A stretch of DNA of 64,000 nt from Pseudomonas kairouanensis (GTDB lineage Bacteria; Pseudomonadota; Gammaproteobacteria; Pseudomonadales; Pseudomonadaceae), in the NCBI RefSeq assembly GCF_004682055.1, contig NZ_QUZU01000010.1:1-64000 (forward strand), written 5' to 3'. The position numbers and the translations under genes were made by a program. Numbering within the stretch: position 1 is the first letter of the stretch; each line of letters opens with the position of its first letter. Below the pieces are notes generated by a model. It did not search any database. It had not been told where the DNA came from and was given only the letters and a program-made list of their open reading frames with translations. This document shows positions 27,374 to 34,827 of this stretch, in pieces.

Positions 27374-27787
27374 ATGGTTGATCACCTGATTGCATTTGCC
27401 ACTGCCCACTACCTGCTCGTGGGTGCCTTCGTCATCCTGCTGGCGCTGCTGATCGCTCACGAGTTGAGCCGCGGCGGCCGCAGCCTGAGCACGGCGGAGC
27501 TGACCGCGCTGGTCAACAAGGATGAAGCCGTGGTTGTTGATATCCGCCCGGCCAAGGAATTTGCCGCCGGCCATATCGTAGGCGCCCTGAACATTCCGCA
27601 GGACAAGCTGATCGCGCGCCTGCCCGAGCTGGAAAAACACAAGGCCAAGACCATCATCCTGGTCGACGCCCAAGGCCAGCACGCCGGCACCCACGCCCGC
27701 GAAATGCTCAAGACCGGTTTCACCGCCGCCAAGCTGTCCGGCGGTATCGGCAGCTGGAAGGCCGATAACCTGCCACTGGTGAAGTGA
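27374..27787 (+). CDS. Membrane-anchored rhodanese-like protein without active-site cysteine
   Basis: A 137-residue protein with one N-terminal membrane segment (LLVGAFVILLALLIA, about 14-28) and a single rhodanese domain (AVVVDIRPAKEFAAGHIVGA, later GGIGSWKADNLPLV). It corresponds to E. coli YibN, which also precedes grxC and secB. The position after the strand TIILV, where the catalytic Cys normally begins the active-site loop, is Asp98 (VDAQGQHAG), so it should not be a sulfurtransferase. ATG 27374 follows GGAACCTCC. It ends one base before grxC. Confidence 0.85.
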   Translation: MVDHLIAFATAHYLLVGAFVILLALLIAHELSRGGRSLSTAELTALVNKDEAVVVDIRPAKEFAAGHIVGALNIPQDKLIARLPELEKHKAKTIILVDAQGQHAGTHAREMLKTGFTAAKLSGGIGSWKADNLPLVK

Positions 27788-27788
27788 T

Positions 27789-28040
27789 ATGAGCCAGGTT
27801 GTCGTGTATTCCAGCGATTGGTGCCCTTACTGCATGCGGGCCAAGGCCTTGCTGGAGAAGAAGGGCGTTGCCTTCGAAGAGATCAAGGTCGATGGCAAAC
27901 CCCAGGTGCGCGCCGAAATGGCCCAGAAGGCGGGGCGCACGTCCGTGCCGCAGATCTGGATCGGCGCCAAGCACATCGGTGGTTGCGACGACCTGTTTGC
28001 CCTGGAGCGCGCCGGTAAGCTCGATGCGCTGCTCGCCTAA
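27789..28040 (+). CDS. grxC: Glutaredoxin 3
   Basis: An 83-residue dithiol glutaredoxin that reduces disulfides using glutathione. The active site CPYC is at residues 12-15 (SSDWCPYCMRAKALLEKKG); the cis-proline loop TSVPQIWIG and the GSH-binding HIGGCDDLFALE are present. It lies between the rhodanese-like gene (1-base gap) and secB (34-base gap), the classical yibN-grxC-secB order. Confidence 0.96.
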   Translation: MSQVVVYSSDWCPYCMRAKALLEKKGVAFEEIKVDGKPQVRAEMAQKAGRTSVPQIWIGAKHIGGCDDLFALERAGKLDALLA

Positions 28041-28074
28041 CCCCTAAAAGACCCCAAGATCACAAGGATCTGCG

Positions 28075-28554
28075 ATGACTGACCAACAGAACACCGAAGC
28101 TGCGCAAGACCAAGGCCCACAGTTCTCGCTGCAGCGCATCTACGTGCGTGACCTGTCGTTCGAAGCGCCGAAAAGCCCGGCCATCTTCCGCCAGGAGTGG
28201 ACCCCAAGCGTTGCACTGGACCTGAACACCCGCCAAAAAGCCCTGGAAGGCGACTTCCACGAAGTCGTGCTGACCCTGTCGGTCACCGTCAAGAACGGCG
28301 AAGAAGTAGCCTTCATCGCTGAAGTGCAACAGGCCGGTATCTTCCTGATCCAGGGCCTGGACGAAGCGTCCATGAGCCACACCCTGGGCGCGTTCTGCCC
28401 GAACATCCTGTTCCCGTATGCCCGTGAGACCCTGGACAGCCTGGTCACCCGTGGCTCGTTCCCAGCGTTGATGCTGGCGCCGGTGAACTTCGATGCCCTG
28501 TACGCCCAAGAGCTGCAGCGCATGCAACAGGAAGGCGCGCCGACCGTTCAATAA
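28075..28554 (+). CDS. secB: Protein-export chaperone SecB
   Basis: A 159-residue tetrameric cytoplasmic chaperone that keeps preproteins unfolded for SecA. Seen: [19 protein letters not shown] near the start, [19 protein letters not shown], and the C-terminal [18 protein letters not shown] followed by [14 protein letters not shown]. An AAGGA ribosome site precedes ATG 28075. Likely cotranscribed with grxC. Confidence 0.97.
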   Translation: MTDQQNTEAAQDQGPQFSLQRIYVRDLSFEAPKSPAIFRQEWTPSVALDLNTRQKALEGDFHEVVLTLSVTVKNGEEVAFIAEVQQAGIFLIQGLDEASMSHTLGAFCPNILFPYARETLDSLVTRGSFPALMLAPVNFDALYAQELQRMQQEGAPTVQ

Positions 28555-28576
28555 TCTTGAACGTGATGCAGAACCC

Positions 28577-28670
28577 AATGTGGGAGGGGGCTTGCTCCCG
28601 ATAGCGGTGGATCAGTCACCTCAGTGTTGACTGACACTCCGTCATCGGGGGCAAGCCCCCTCCCACATTT
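28577..28670. repeat. REP doublet (REPIN), GTGGGAGGGGGCTTGC family
   Basis: Inverted arms AATGTGGGAGGGGGCTTGCT and AAGCCCCCTCCCACATTT in the convergent gap between secB and trmL. Confidence 0.9.
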
Positions 28671-28680
28671 GTTTGCGGTG

Positions 28681-29136
28681 TTACTTGAAGCCGAGTTGGC
28701 GCCAGCCTTCGTAGACGGCGACTGCTACGGTGTTGGACAGGTTCAGGCTGCGGCACCCTTCGCGCATCGGCAAGCGCAGGCGATGGCCATCCGGCAAGGC
28801 ATCCAGCACCTCGGCCGGCAAGCCACGGCTCTCGGGGCCAAACAAGAAGGCGTCACCCTCTGCAAAACTGGCATCATGAAACGGCCGCGAACCCTTGGTG
28901 GTGAACGCGAACAACCGAGGGTGCCCCAGGCTTTCCAGGCAGCTGGCCAGGTCGGCATGACGCTTGAGCGTGGCGTACTCGTGGTAGTCCAGCCCGGCAC
29001 GGCGCAGGCGTTTATCGTCCATGTCGAAGCCTAGGGGCTCGATCAAATGCAGGTGGCAGCCACTGTTGGCGCACAGCCTGATAACGTTGCCGGTATTCGG
29101 CGGAATTTCTGGTTGAAAAAGGATGACGTGAAACAT
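28681..29136 (-). CDS. trmL: tRNA (cytidine/uridine-34-2'-O)-methyltransferase TrmL
   Basis: A 151-residue SPOUT-class methyltransferase that methylates the wobble ribose of leucine tRNAs using SAM. Seen: MFHVILFQPEIPPNTGNVIR at the start, LIEPLGFDMDDKRLRRAGLDY, the SAM-knot FLFGPESRGLP and the C-terminal LPMREGCRSLNLSNTVAVAV. Normal length. Its start codon on the minus strand interlocks with the ATG of the divergent gene at 29135 (shared CATG). Confidence 0.95.
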   Translation of the reverse strand: MFHVILFQPEIPPNTGNVIRLCANSGCHLHLIEPLGFDMDDKRLRRAGLDYHEYATLKRHADLASCLESLGHPRLFAFTTKGSRPFHDASFAEGDAFLFGPESRGLPAEVLDALPDGHRLRLPMREGCRSLNLSNTVAVAVYEGWRQLGFK

Positions 29137-29575
29137 GCACGGCTCCGAAGGTAAAGATGCGCTGCATTCTACCCCCGAAGAGGACCCAAGGCCGAAGCTA
29201 ATGCCGAGGGTCATGGGCTCTTTGGCGATTGTGGGCATGATGGTGGGGCTGATGATCGGTCGCCTGACCACCCCGGACCCGGTTGAGCTGCAGCAGGTTG
29301 AGACGGCGGCGGACGGCGTGGTGGTGTGGTTCAACAGCGAGCCCAAGCTGCACGGCGAGCATATCGACGGCACCGTGGCGCTGTTGTTCGATGCACAGGG
29401 AGCACCTGCAGGCGGCAAGCTCAAGGTCAACGACAAGGATGTGAACTGGCGCATCCGCAAGACCGACAGCGGCCTGCTGCTGAACCTGGTAGCGGCTCGG
29501 CCGCTGCGCGCAGAGTGGAAGGGCGCAGCGGCCGAAGGCCGCTGGCGGCTGGAGATCCATCTCCAAGAGCAATAA
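29135..29575 (+). CDS. Conserved hypothetical single-pass membrane protein
   Basis: A 146-residue protein with one membrane segment (GSLAIVGMMVGLMIG, about 28-42) and a 100-residue beta-rich periplasmic part (VVVWFNSEPKLHGEHIDGTV to LEIHLQEQ). I recognise no named domain; a gene of similar size sits next to ntrC/trmL in other pseudomonads as I recall. The ATG at 29135 has AAGGA about 11 bases upstream but overlaps the trmL start codon; the ATG at 29201 (MPRVMGSLAI) is an alternative that removes the overlap. Its stop lies at the 3' end of the convergent nrsZ candidate. Confidence 0.65.
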   Translation: MHGSEGKDALHSTPEEDPRPKLMPRVMGSLAIVGMMVGLMIGRLTTPDPVELQQVETAADGVVVWFNSEPKLHGEHIDGTVALLFDAQGAPAGGKLKVNDKDVNWRIRKTDSGLLLNLVAARPLRAEWKGAAAEGRWRLEIHLQEQ

Positions 29576-29781
29576 AAGAGGGAGTTCCCGGCCTGCCTGT
29601 ACCAGGGCTCCCAAAACGGGGTGAAGCCAGAGGCTTCGGTGTTAAAGAGGGAATCCCCGGCCTGCCTGTACCGAGGTTCCCCAAAGCGGTGTGGAGCGCG
29701 ACGCGATTCGCATCAAGCACCCCGGGTGTAAAGAGGGGATTCTCGGCCTGCCTGTACCAAGGTCCCCGAAACTGGGTTGTA
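29570..29781 (-). ncRNA. nrsZ: Candidate NrsZ nitrogen-regulated small RNA
   Basis: About 210 nt transcribed leftward from the sigma-54 promoter at 29793-29807. It contains three blocks (about 29776-29728, 29690-29642, 29621-29573), each with the invariant core GGTACAGGCAGGCCG. In each block the outer stem covaries (GGGGA/TCCCC, GGGAA/TTCCC, GGGAG/CTCCC), as does an inner stem ending GG...CC, leaving a TACAGGCAGG loop. Each block ends in CCTCTTTA-like sequence, and the last has TCTTTTATT and may terminate transcription. In P. aeruginosa the NtrC/RpoN-dependent sRNA NrsZ is encoded at this place beside ntrC and is processed. Identity rests on synteny, promoter type and repeat structure; exact ends are estimated. 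Confidence 0.78.
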
Positions 29782-29792
29782 CGAGGGTTATT

Positions 29793-29807
29793 GCAGGGCG
29801 CGTGCCA
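29793..29807 (-). promoter_or_regulatory. Sigma-54 promoter of the nrsZ candidate
   Basis: Minus-strand TGGCAC-GCGCC-CTGC, followed by A: GG and GC are exactly 12 bases apart and only one base differs from TGGCAC-N5-TTGC. The predicted start is near 29781, just before the first repeat block. Confidence 0.75.
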
Positions 29808-29847
29808 GAGTGGCCAGGTTGTGCAAAAAATTTTTTCCAGAAAGCGC

Positions 29848-29870
29848 AAAGCCCCGGAATACGGGGCTTT
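29848..29870. terminator. Hairpin terminator between ntrC and nrsZ
   Basis: AAAGCCCC, a loop, then GGGGCTTT, followed on the minus strand by GCGCTTTC. It probably stops ntrC transcripts from running into the nrsZ promoter region. Confidence 0.6.
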
Positions 29871-29926
29871 GGTGTTTCTGGGCTTCGAAGAGTTTTCAAT
29901 CAGGCCGATATTCCAGGTCTTGAGTC

Positions 29927-29964
29927 GGTGCCCGATGCCGGTTCATGGTGCCTTCAAGCGGTGC
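29927..29964. promoter_or_regulatory. Possible NtrC half-site cluster upstream of nrsZ
   Basis: GGTGC occurs at 29927, 29947 and 29960; GCCT-N7-GTGC at 29950-29964 is a degenerate match to GCAC-N7-GTGC. The cluster lies 150-180 bases upstream of the predicted nrsZ start, a normal enhancer distance. The match is weak. Confidence 0.35.
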
Positions 29965-29990
29965 ACAATCGCGAAACTAATGGAGATACA

Positions 29991-30083
29991 AATGTGGGAG
30001 GGGGCTTGCTCCCGATGGCGGTGTATCAGCCACATAGGCTGTGACTGACCGGGCGCCATCGGGAGCAAGCCCCCTCCCACATT
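29991..30083. repeat. REP doublet (REPIN), GTGGGAGGGGGCTTGC family
   Basis: Inverted arms AATGTGGGAGGGGGCTTGCT and AAGCCCCCTCCCACATT just after the ntrC stop. Confidence 0.9.
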
Positions 30084-30105
30084 GGATTTTCAGTGGATCT
30101 GAGAA

Positions 30106-31542
30106 TCAGGCGTCATCACCCTCGTCATCATCCCCACCATCGACCTTCATCCCCAGTTCCTTGATCTTGCGGGTCAGGGTGTTACGCCCCCAACCCAGCA
30201 ACACGGCGGCATCGCGGCGGCGCCCGGCGGTGTGCTTCAGGGCAGTCTCGATCATGATCCGCTCAAACGCCGGCACCGCGCTGTCCAGCAGGTTCGACTG
30301 GCCGCGCGCCAGCGCCTGGTCAGCCCACTGACGCAGCGCCTGTTCCCAGTTGGTCACTGGGGCGGAGTCTTGCGGCAGGCTCAGCAGCTCCGGCGGCAAG
30401 TCGCTGATGTGCACTTCGCGACCGGACGCCATTACCGTGATCCAGCGGCAGGTGTTCTCCAGTTGGCGCACGTTGCCGGGCCACGGCAGGTTCTTCAGGT
30501 ATTCCTCGGTCTCGCTTTTGAGCAGCTTGGGCTCGACGGCCAGCTCCTGGGCGGCGCGGCTGAGGAAGTGGCGGGCCAGGGTCGGGATGTCTTCGCGACG
30601 GTCCGACATGCGCGGAATGTGGATGCGGATCACGTTGAGGCGGTGGAACAAGTCCTCACGGAACTTGCCCGCGTGCACCAGGGTTTCGAGGTTCTGGTGG
30701 GTCGCCGCGATGATGCGCACATCAACCTTGACCGGCGTGTGCCCGCCAACGCGATAGAACTCGCCGTCCGCCAGTACGCGCAGCAAGCGCGTCTGGGTAT
30801 CGGCCGGCATGTCGCCGATCTCATCGAGGAACAAGGTGCCGCCGTCGGCCTGTTCAAAGCGCCCGCGACGCAAGTTGGCTGCGCCGGTGAACGCGCCTTT
30901 TTCATGGCCGAACAACTCGGACTCCATCAAGTCCTTCGGAATCGCCGCCATGTTCAGCGCGATGAACGGCGAGGCCGCCCGTGGGCTGTGACGGTGCAGT
31001 GCATGCGCCACCAGCTCTTTACCGGTACCCGACTCGCCGTTGATCAGCACGGTGATATTGGAGTGGCTCAAGCGCCCGATGGCGCGAAACACTTCCTGCA
31101 TCGCCGGCGCTTCGCCGATGATTTCCGGGGTGCGGGTCAGGGCTGGCGGGGCCTCCTGGTTTTGCTGTTCCTGGGCGTGCTGGTTGGCGCGCTTGACCAG
31201 CGCCACTGCCTCGTCCACATCGAACGGCTTGGGCAGGTATTCAAAGGCGCCGCCCTGGTAGGACGCGACAGCGCTGTCCAGGTCCGAGTGCGCAGTCATG
31301 ATGATCACCGGCAGGCGCGGGTGCTGCTCGCGGATGCGCGCCAACAGGTCCAGGCCACTGGCGCCGGGCATGCGGATGTCGGAGATGATCACGTCCGGTT
31401 GCTGGCGAGCCAGGCGGCTCATCACGCCGTCGGCGCTGTCGAAGCTCTGGGTGGTCATGCCTTCCTGTTGCAAGGCTTTCTCGAGGACCCAGCGGATAGA
31501 ACGGTCGTCATCGACGATCCAGACAGTTTCACTACGGCTCAT
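30106..31542 (-). CDS. ntrC: Nitrogen regulation response regulator NtrC
   Basis: A 478-residue sigma-54 activator that turns on nitrogen-scavenging genes when phosphorylated by NtrB. Receiver domain with acidic pocket IVDDDRS and phospho-acceptor Asp55 (VIISDIRMPG); AAA+ domain with Walker A GESGTGKE, the sigma-54 contact loop GHEKGAFTGA and Walker B GGTLFLDEIGD; C-terminal Fis-type HTH (TAGRRRDAAVLLGWGRNTLT). Its start overlaps the ntrB stop by four bases. The acidic tail DGGDDDEGDDA is characteristic of pseudomonads. Confidence 0.97.
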   Translation of the reverse strand: MSRSETVWIVDDDRSIRWVLEKALQQEGMTTQSFDSADGVMSRLARQQPDVIISDIRMPGASGLDLLARIREQHPRLPVIIMTAHSDLDSAVASYQGGAFEYLPKPFDVDEAVALVKRANQHAQEQQNQEAPPALTRTPEIIGEAPAMQEVFRAIGRLSHSNITVLINGESGTGKELVAHALHRHSPRAASPFIALNMAAIPKDLMESELFGHEKGAFTGAANLRRGRFEQADGGTLFLDEIGDMPADTQTRLLRVLADGEFYRVGGHTPVKVDVRIIAATHQNLETLVHAGKFREDLFHRLNVIRIHIPRMSDRREDIPTLARHFLSRAAQELAVEPKLLKSETEEYLKNLPWPGNVRQLENTCRWITVMASGREVHISDLPPELLSLPQDSAPVTNWEQALRQWADQALARGQSNLLDSAVPAFERIMIETALKHTAGRRRDAAVLLGWGRNTLTRKIKELGMKVDGGDDDEGDDA

Positions 31543-32624
31543 GTCGATGGGGCTCCTTGTTCCAGAGGCAGAAAGATCGAGAACGTGGTGTGGCCAGGAT
31601 GGCTCTCACATTCGATCAGTCCCTGGTGCTGGCTGATGATGTTCTGGGTAATGGCCAGGCCCAGCCCGGTACCGTCCGGGCGGCCGCTGACCATGGGAAA
31701 GAAAATGGTTTCCTGCAGTTCCGCAGGAATGCCTGGGCCGTTGTCGATGATCTCGACCTTGGTAACCAGGCGATGGCGCACATGGCCGATGGTGAACTGG
31801 CGCAAGGCGCGGGTGCGCAGGCTGATGCGACCCAGGCGCAGTTCGTTCTGGCTGCTGATAGCCTGCATCGCGTTGCGCACGATATTGAGCACCGCTTGGA
31901 TCATCTGCTCGCGGTCGATCAACACATCGGGAATGCTTGGGTCGTAGTCACGCACCAAGGTGATGCAGCCCTGGCTCTCGGCCTCGACCAGCTGGCACAC
32001 GCGCTCCAGCACTTCGTGCACGTTGGTCATGGCCAGCGACGGCAGCTTGTTGGAGCCCAGCATGCGGTCCACCAGGTTACGCAGGCGGTCGGCCTCTTCG
32101 ATGATGACGTTGGTGTAGTCCTTGAGGTGTTCTTCGGGCAGCTCGCGGGCCAGCAGTTGCGCGGCGCCACGGATGCCACCCAGCGGGTTCTTGATCTCAT
32201 GAGCCAGGCCGCGCACCAGCATCTTGCTGGTTTCCTGTTTGGACAGCTGGGCTTCTTCCTTGGTGATGCGCAGCAGGCGGTCGCGTGGGTGCACTTCGAG
32301 CAACAGCAGGGTGGCACCGTTGCTCAGGATGGGGGTGACGGCGTAGTCGACGGTCAGCGTCTGGCCGGTGAGGGCAGTGAGCATCGCTTCGCGCTTGGTG
32401 AACGGGTGTGCCTGCTCCACCGCCTGGCGCAAGGAGCTCAGGGCTTCGGCCGACTCGGTGAACAATTCGCTGATGAACTGCCCATGGCTGCGCTGGCCGC
32501 TGATGGCCAGGAGCATCTCCGCCGCCGGGTTCATGTACTCAAGACGCAAATCGTCATTGAGCAGGATGGTCGCGGTGGTCAGGTTGTCGAGTAACAAACG
32601 GTGCAGTGCATCGCTGATGGTCAT
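31539..32624 (-). CDS. ntrB: Nitrogen regulation sensor kinase NtrB
   Basis: A 361-residue soluble histidine kinase/phosphatase that, with PII, sets NtrC phosphorylation. An N-terminal PAS domain (TATILLNDDLRLEYMNPAAE), the phospho-acceptor His142 in RGLAHEIKNPLGGIRGAAQLL-type sequence, the N box NIVRNAMQAI, and G boxes IIDNGPGIP and GTGLGLAI. No membrane segment, as expected. Forms an operon with ntrC; an NtrC-type dyad lies 200 bases upstream. Confidence 0.96.
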   Translation of the reverse strand: MTISDALHRLLLDNLTTATILLNDDLRLEYMNPAAEMLLAISGQRSHGQFISELFTESAEALSSLRQAVEQAHPFTKREAMLTALTGQTLTVDYAVTPILSNGATLLLLEVHPRDRLLRITKEEAQLSKQETSKMLVRGLAHEIKNPLGGIRGAAQLLARELPEEHLKDYTNVIIEEADRLRNLVDRMLGSNKLPSLAMTNVHEVLERVCQLVEAESQGCITLVRDYDPSIPDVLIDREQMIQAVLNIVRNAMQAISSQNELRLGRISLRTRALRQFTIGHVRHRLVTKVEIIDNGPGIPAELQETIFFPMVSGRPDGTGLGLAITQNIISQHQGLIECESHPGHTTFSIFLPLEQGAPST

Positions 32625-32824
32625 CAGGACCTCTTTTGGAGCAAGGCGCGGGCTTGAGGCACACGCTGATACAAGGAAAATGCAAAAACCAAACCAAGGC
32701 TCCGAAAAGAAGCGCGAAAGCCCTGAAATGGGGGTTTAAGGCGCGAAACTGTGGCGTTCTGCCAGCTTGCTCGGGAAGTTTCGAACCAAAATGGGTTGGT
32801 TAGGTGGGTAGGGTGCAAGCTGTC
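32625..32824. other. Leader region of ntrBC
   Basis: No gene supported. It should contain the ntrB promoter; I found no sigma-54 site with correct spacing here. Confidence 0.4.
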
Positions 32825-32839
32825 GCACCAATATAGTGC
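32825..32839. promoter_or_regulatory. NtrC-binding dyad between glnA and ntrB
   Basis: GCACCAATATAGTGC is GCAC-N7-GTGC, and its reverse complement GCACTATATTGGTGC equals the core of one of the E. coli glnA enhancer sites as I recall it. It lies 201 bases upstream of the ntrB start, suggesting control of ntrBC by its own product. Confidence 0.7.
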
Positions 32840-32884
32840 GGTTTCGTGAAAGTTGTTCAGGAAGCGCTGAATGCACACAAATCA

Positions 32885-32976
32885 ACTGTGGGAGCGGGCT
32901 TGCTCGCGAATGCGGTGTATCAGGCACAGATGCTCTATCTGACCCACCGCATTCGCGAGCAAGCCCGCTCCCACAT
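32885..32976. repeat. REP doublet (REPIN), GTGGGAGCGGGCTTGC family
   Basis: Inverted arms CTGTGGGAGCGGGCTTGCTC and GAGCAAGCCCGCTCCCACAT between glnA and ntrB. Confidence 0.9.
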
Positions 32977-33028
32977 GTTTAATTGGATTCACAGATTGGA
33001 TGCGGCGTAAGCCCAAAATATCCGGGCA

Positions 33029-33059
33029 AAAAAAAACCTCCCGAAGGAGGTCTTTTTTG
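33029..33059 (-). terminator. Intrinsic terminator of glnA
   Basis: On the minus strand GACCTCCTTCGGGAGGTT followed by an uninterrupted T run: a UUCG-capped hairpin 30 bases after the glnA stop. It separates glnA from ntrBC transcription. Confidence 0.92.
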
Positions 33060-33087
33060 TCACGCCACGTTAAGCAGCGCTACCGGA

Positions 33088-34494
33088 TCAGCAGCTGTAG
33101 TACAGCTCGTATTCCAGTGGGTGTACGAAGGTGCGAACCTTGATTTCTTCTTCGCTTTTCAGGGCGATGTAGGCATCGATAAAGTCGTCGCTGAACACGC
33201 CGCCTTTGGTCAGGAACGCACGGCCCTTGTCCAGCTCTTCCAGGGCTTCTTTGAGGCTACCGCACACTTGTGGGATCTCTTTGGCCTCTTCAGGCGGCAG
33301 GTCGTACAAGTTTTTGTCGGCGGCGTCGCCAGGGTGGATCTTGTTCTGGATACCGTCCAGGCCAGCCATCAGCAGGGCTGCGAAAGCCAGGTACGGGTTG
33401 GCAGCCGGGTCCGGGAAGCGTGCTTCGATACGACGGCCACGTGGGCTGTTGACGTAAGGAATACGGATCGAGGCGGAACGGTTGCGTGCCGAGTAGGCCA
33501 GCATGACCGGAGCTTCGAAGCCTGGTACCAGACGCTTGTAGGAGTTGGTCGCAGGGTTGGTGAAGCCGTTCAGGGCCTTACCGTGCTTGATGATACCGCC
33601 GATGAAGAACAGGGCAGTTTCCGACAGGCCGGCATAACCTTCGCCTGCGAAAGTGTTCTTGCCATCTTTAGCGATGGACATGTGAACGTGCATGCCCGAA
33701 CCGTTATCGCCGTACAGAGGCTTAGGCATAAAGGTCGCGGTGCGGCCGTAAGCGTCAGCCACGTTGTGAACAACGTATTTCAGGGTTTGAACTTCGTCGG
33801 CCTTCTTCACCAGGGTGTTGAACTTGACGCCGATTTCGTTCTGGCCAGCAGTTGCCACTTCGTGGTGGTGAACTTCAACGACCTGGCCCATTTCTTCCAG
33901 CGCGTTGCACATGGAGGTACGGATTTCGTGGTCGTGGTCGAACGGAGGCACTGGGAAGTAGCCGCCTTTGACGCCTGGACGGTGGCCTTTGTTGCCGCCT
34001 TCGATGTCTTGGTCGGACATCCACGAGCCTTGCTCGGAGAAGATTTTGAACATGGAGCCGGAGATGTCGGACTTGAACTTCACTTCGTCGAAGATGAAGA
34101 ACTCTGGCTCAGGGCCACAGAATACGGTGTCACCGATACCGGTAGTCTTCAGGTATTCCTCGGCACGGTGGGCGATGGCGCGTGGGTCGCGGTCATAGCC
34201 CTGCATGGTCGAAGGTTCGATGATGTCGCAGACCAGGATCAGGGTCGGCTCTTCGGTGAATGGGTCCAGTACGGCACTGTCGTCGTCCGGCAGCAGGATC
34301 ATGTCGGAGGCTTCGATGCCTTTCCAGCCAGCGATGGAGGAACCGTCGAACATCTTGCCGACTTCAAAGAAGTCGTCTTCCAGCGCGTCGCGAGCCGGCA
34401 TGGTCACGTGGTGCTGAGTGCCTTTGGTGTCCGTGAAGCGCAGATCAATCCATTTAACGTCATGATCTTTGATGAGTTGAACCGACTTCGACAT
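33088..34494 (-). CDS. glnA: Glutamine synthetase type I
   Basis: A 468-residue dodecameric enzyme that makes glutamine from glutamate, ammonia and ATP. Seen: the beta-grasp part, the metal site [19 protein letters not shown] segment, ATP-binding [10 protein letters not shown], the glutamate-binding loop NRSASIRIP, and the adenylylation tyrosine in [11 protein letters not shown], so it is controlled by GlnE. Transcription should be from the sigma-54 promoter at 34597-34611 with an NtrC site further upstream. It ends in a strong terminator. Confidence 0.98.
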   Translation of the reverse strand: MSKSVQLIKDHDVKWIDLRFTDTKGTQHHVTMPARDALEDDFFEVGKMFDGSSIAGWKGIEASDMILLPDDDSAVLDPFTEEPTLILVCDIIEPSTMQGYDRDPRAIAHRAEEYLKTTGIGDTVFCGPEPEFFIFDEVKFKSDISGSMFKIFSEQGSWMSDQDIEGGNKGHRPGVKGGYFPVPPFDHDHEIRTSMCNALEEMGQVVEVHHHEVATAGQNEIGVKFNTLVKKADEVQTLKYVVHNVADAYGRTATFMPKPLYGDNGSGMHVHMSIAKDGKNTFAGEGYAGLSETALFFIGGIIKHGKALNGFTNPATNSYKRLVPGFEAPVMLAYSARNRSASIRIPYVNSPRGRRIEARFPDPAANPYLAFAALLMAGLDGIQNKIHPGDAADKNLYDLPPEEAKEIPQVCGSLKEALEELDKGRAFLTKGGVFSDDFIDAYIALKSEEEIKVRTFVHPLEYELYYSC

Positions 34495-34596
34495 AGTGTC
34501 CTCCGGGTGGCTTCGGGCTGGGTAGTGGAGTTAGCCCTTAGAATGTGGGTGATGCCGGCGCGGATACTCCGCCATGGCAACCTGCCTCACAAGAGA
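34495..34596. other. glnA 5' leader
   Basis: Leader of about 90 nt between the predicted sigma-54 start and the glnA ATG; no gene or clear riboswitch seen. Confidence 0.4.
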
Positions 34597-34611
34597 GCAA
34601 ATTGCATGCCA
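34597..34611 (-). promoter_or_regulatory. Sigma-54 promoter of glnA
   Basis: Minus-strand TGGCAT-GCAAT-TTGC: GG and GC 12 bases apart, one mismatch to consensus. About 100 bases before the glnA start codon. Confidence 0.8.
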
Positions 34612-34715
34612 GTGCGCCAACATGGGTTTTTTGGTCCAAAAACGCCCCTATAAAGGTGCAATGCGACAAAAGCCCGAAAATAGCGCACCGCAATGTGGCG
34701 CATCAGGCTGCAAAT

Positions 34716-34730
34716 GCACTCATATAGTGC
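34716..34730. promoter_or_regulatory. NtrC-binding dyad upstream of glnA
   Basis: GCACTCATATAGTGC (GCAC-N7-GTGC), about 110-130 bases upstream of the -24 element. A degenerate second copy, GCAC-N7-TGGC, lies at 34684-34698. This matches the paired enhancer layout of glnA genes. Confidence 0.75.
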
Positions 34731-34779
34731 GTGGCGACTGTGATGCATATTAACTGGTTAAACCTTGAGCGATTTCCGC

Positions 34780-34785
34780 TATAAT
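34780..34785 (+). promoter_or_regulatory. Putative -10 box of thiI
   Basis: TATAAT 43 bases before the thiI ATG, with a weak -35 (TTAAAC, 34758-34763, 16-base spacer). It lies only 50 bases from the glnA enhancer dyad, so the two divergent promoters share this region. Confidence 0.5.
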
Positions 34786-34827
34786 CCGCGCCCCCCTTTT
34801 TCAGCAGGCCCGGCGCGCGCTGTTTCC

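Noticed and set aside
29790..29840. tRNA-Ser-like string GTGCCAGAGTGGCC
   Set aside because: No acceptor or anticodon stem can be drawn; on the other strand it is the -24 region of the nrsZ promoter.
32624..32878. 84-codon minus-strand frame upstream of ntrB
   Set aside because: No family resemblance, covers the NtrC dyad and leader; more likely untranslated.
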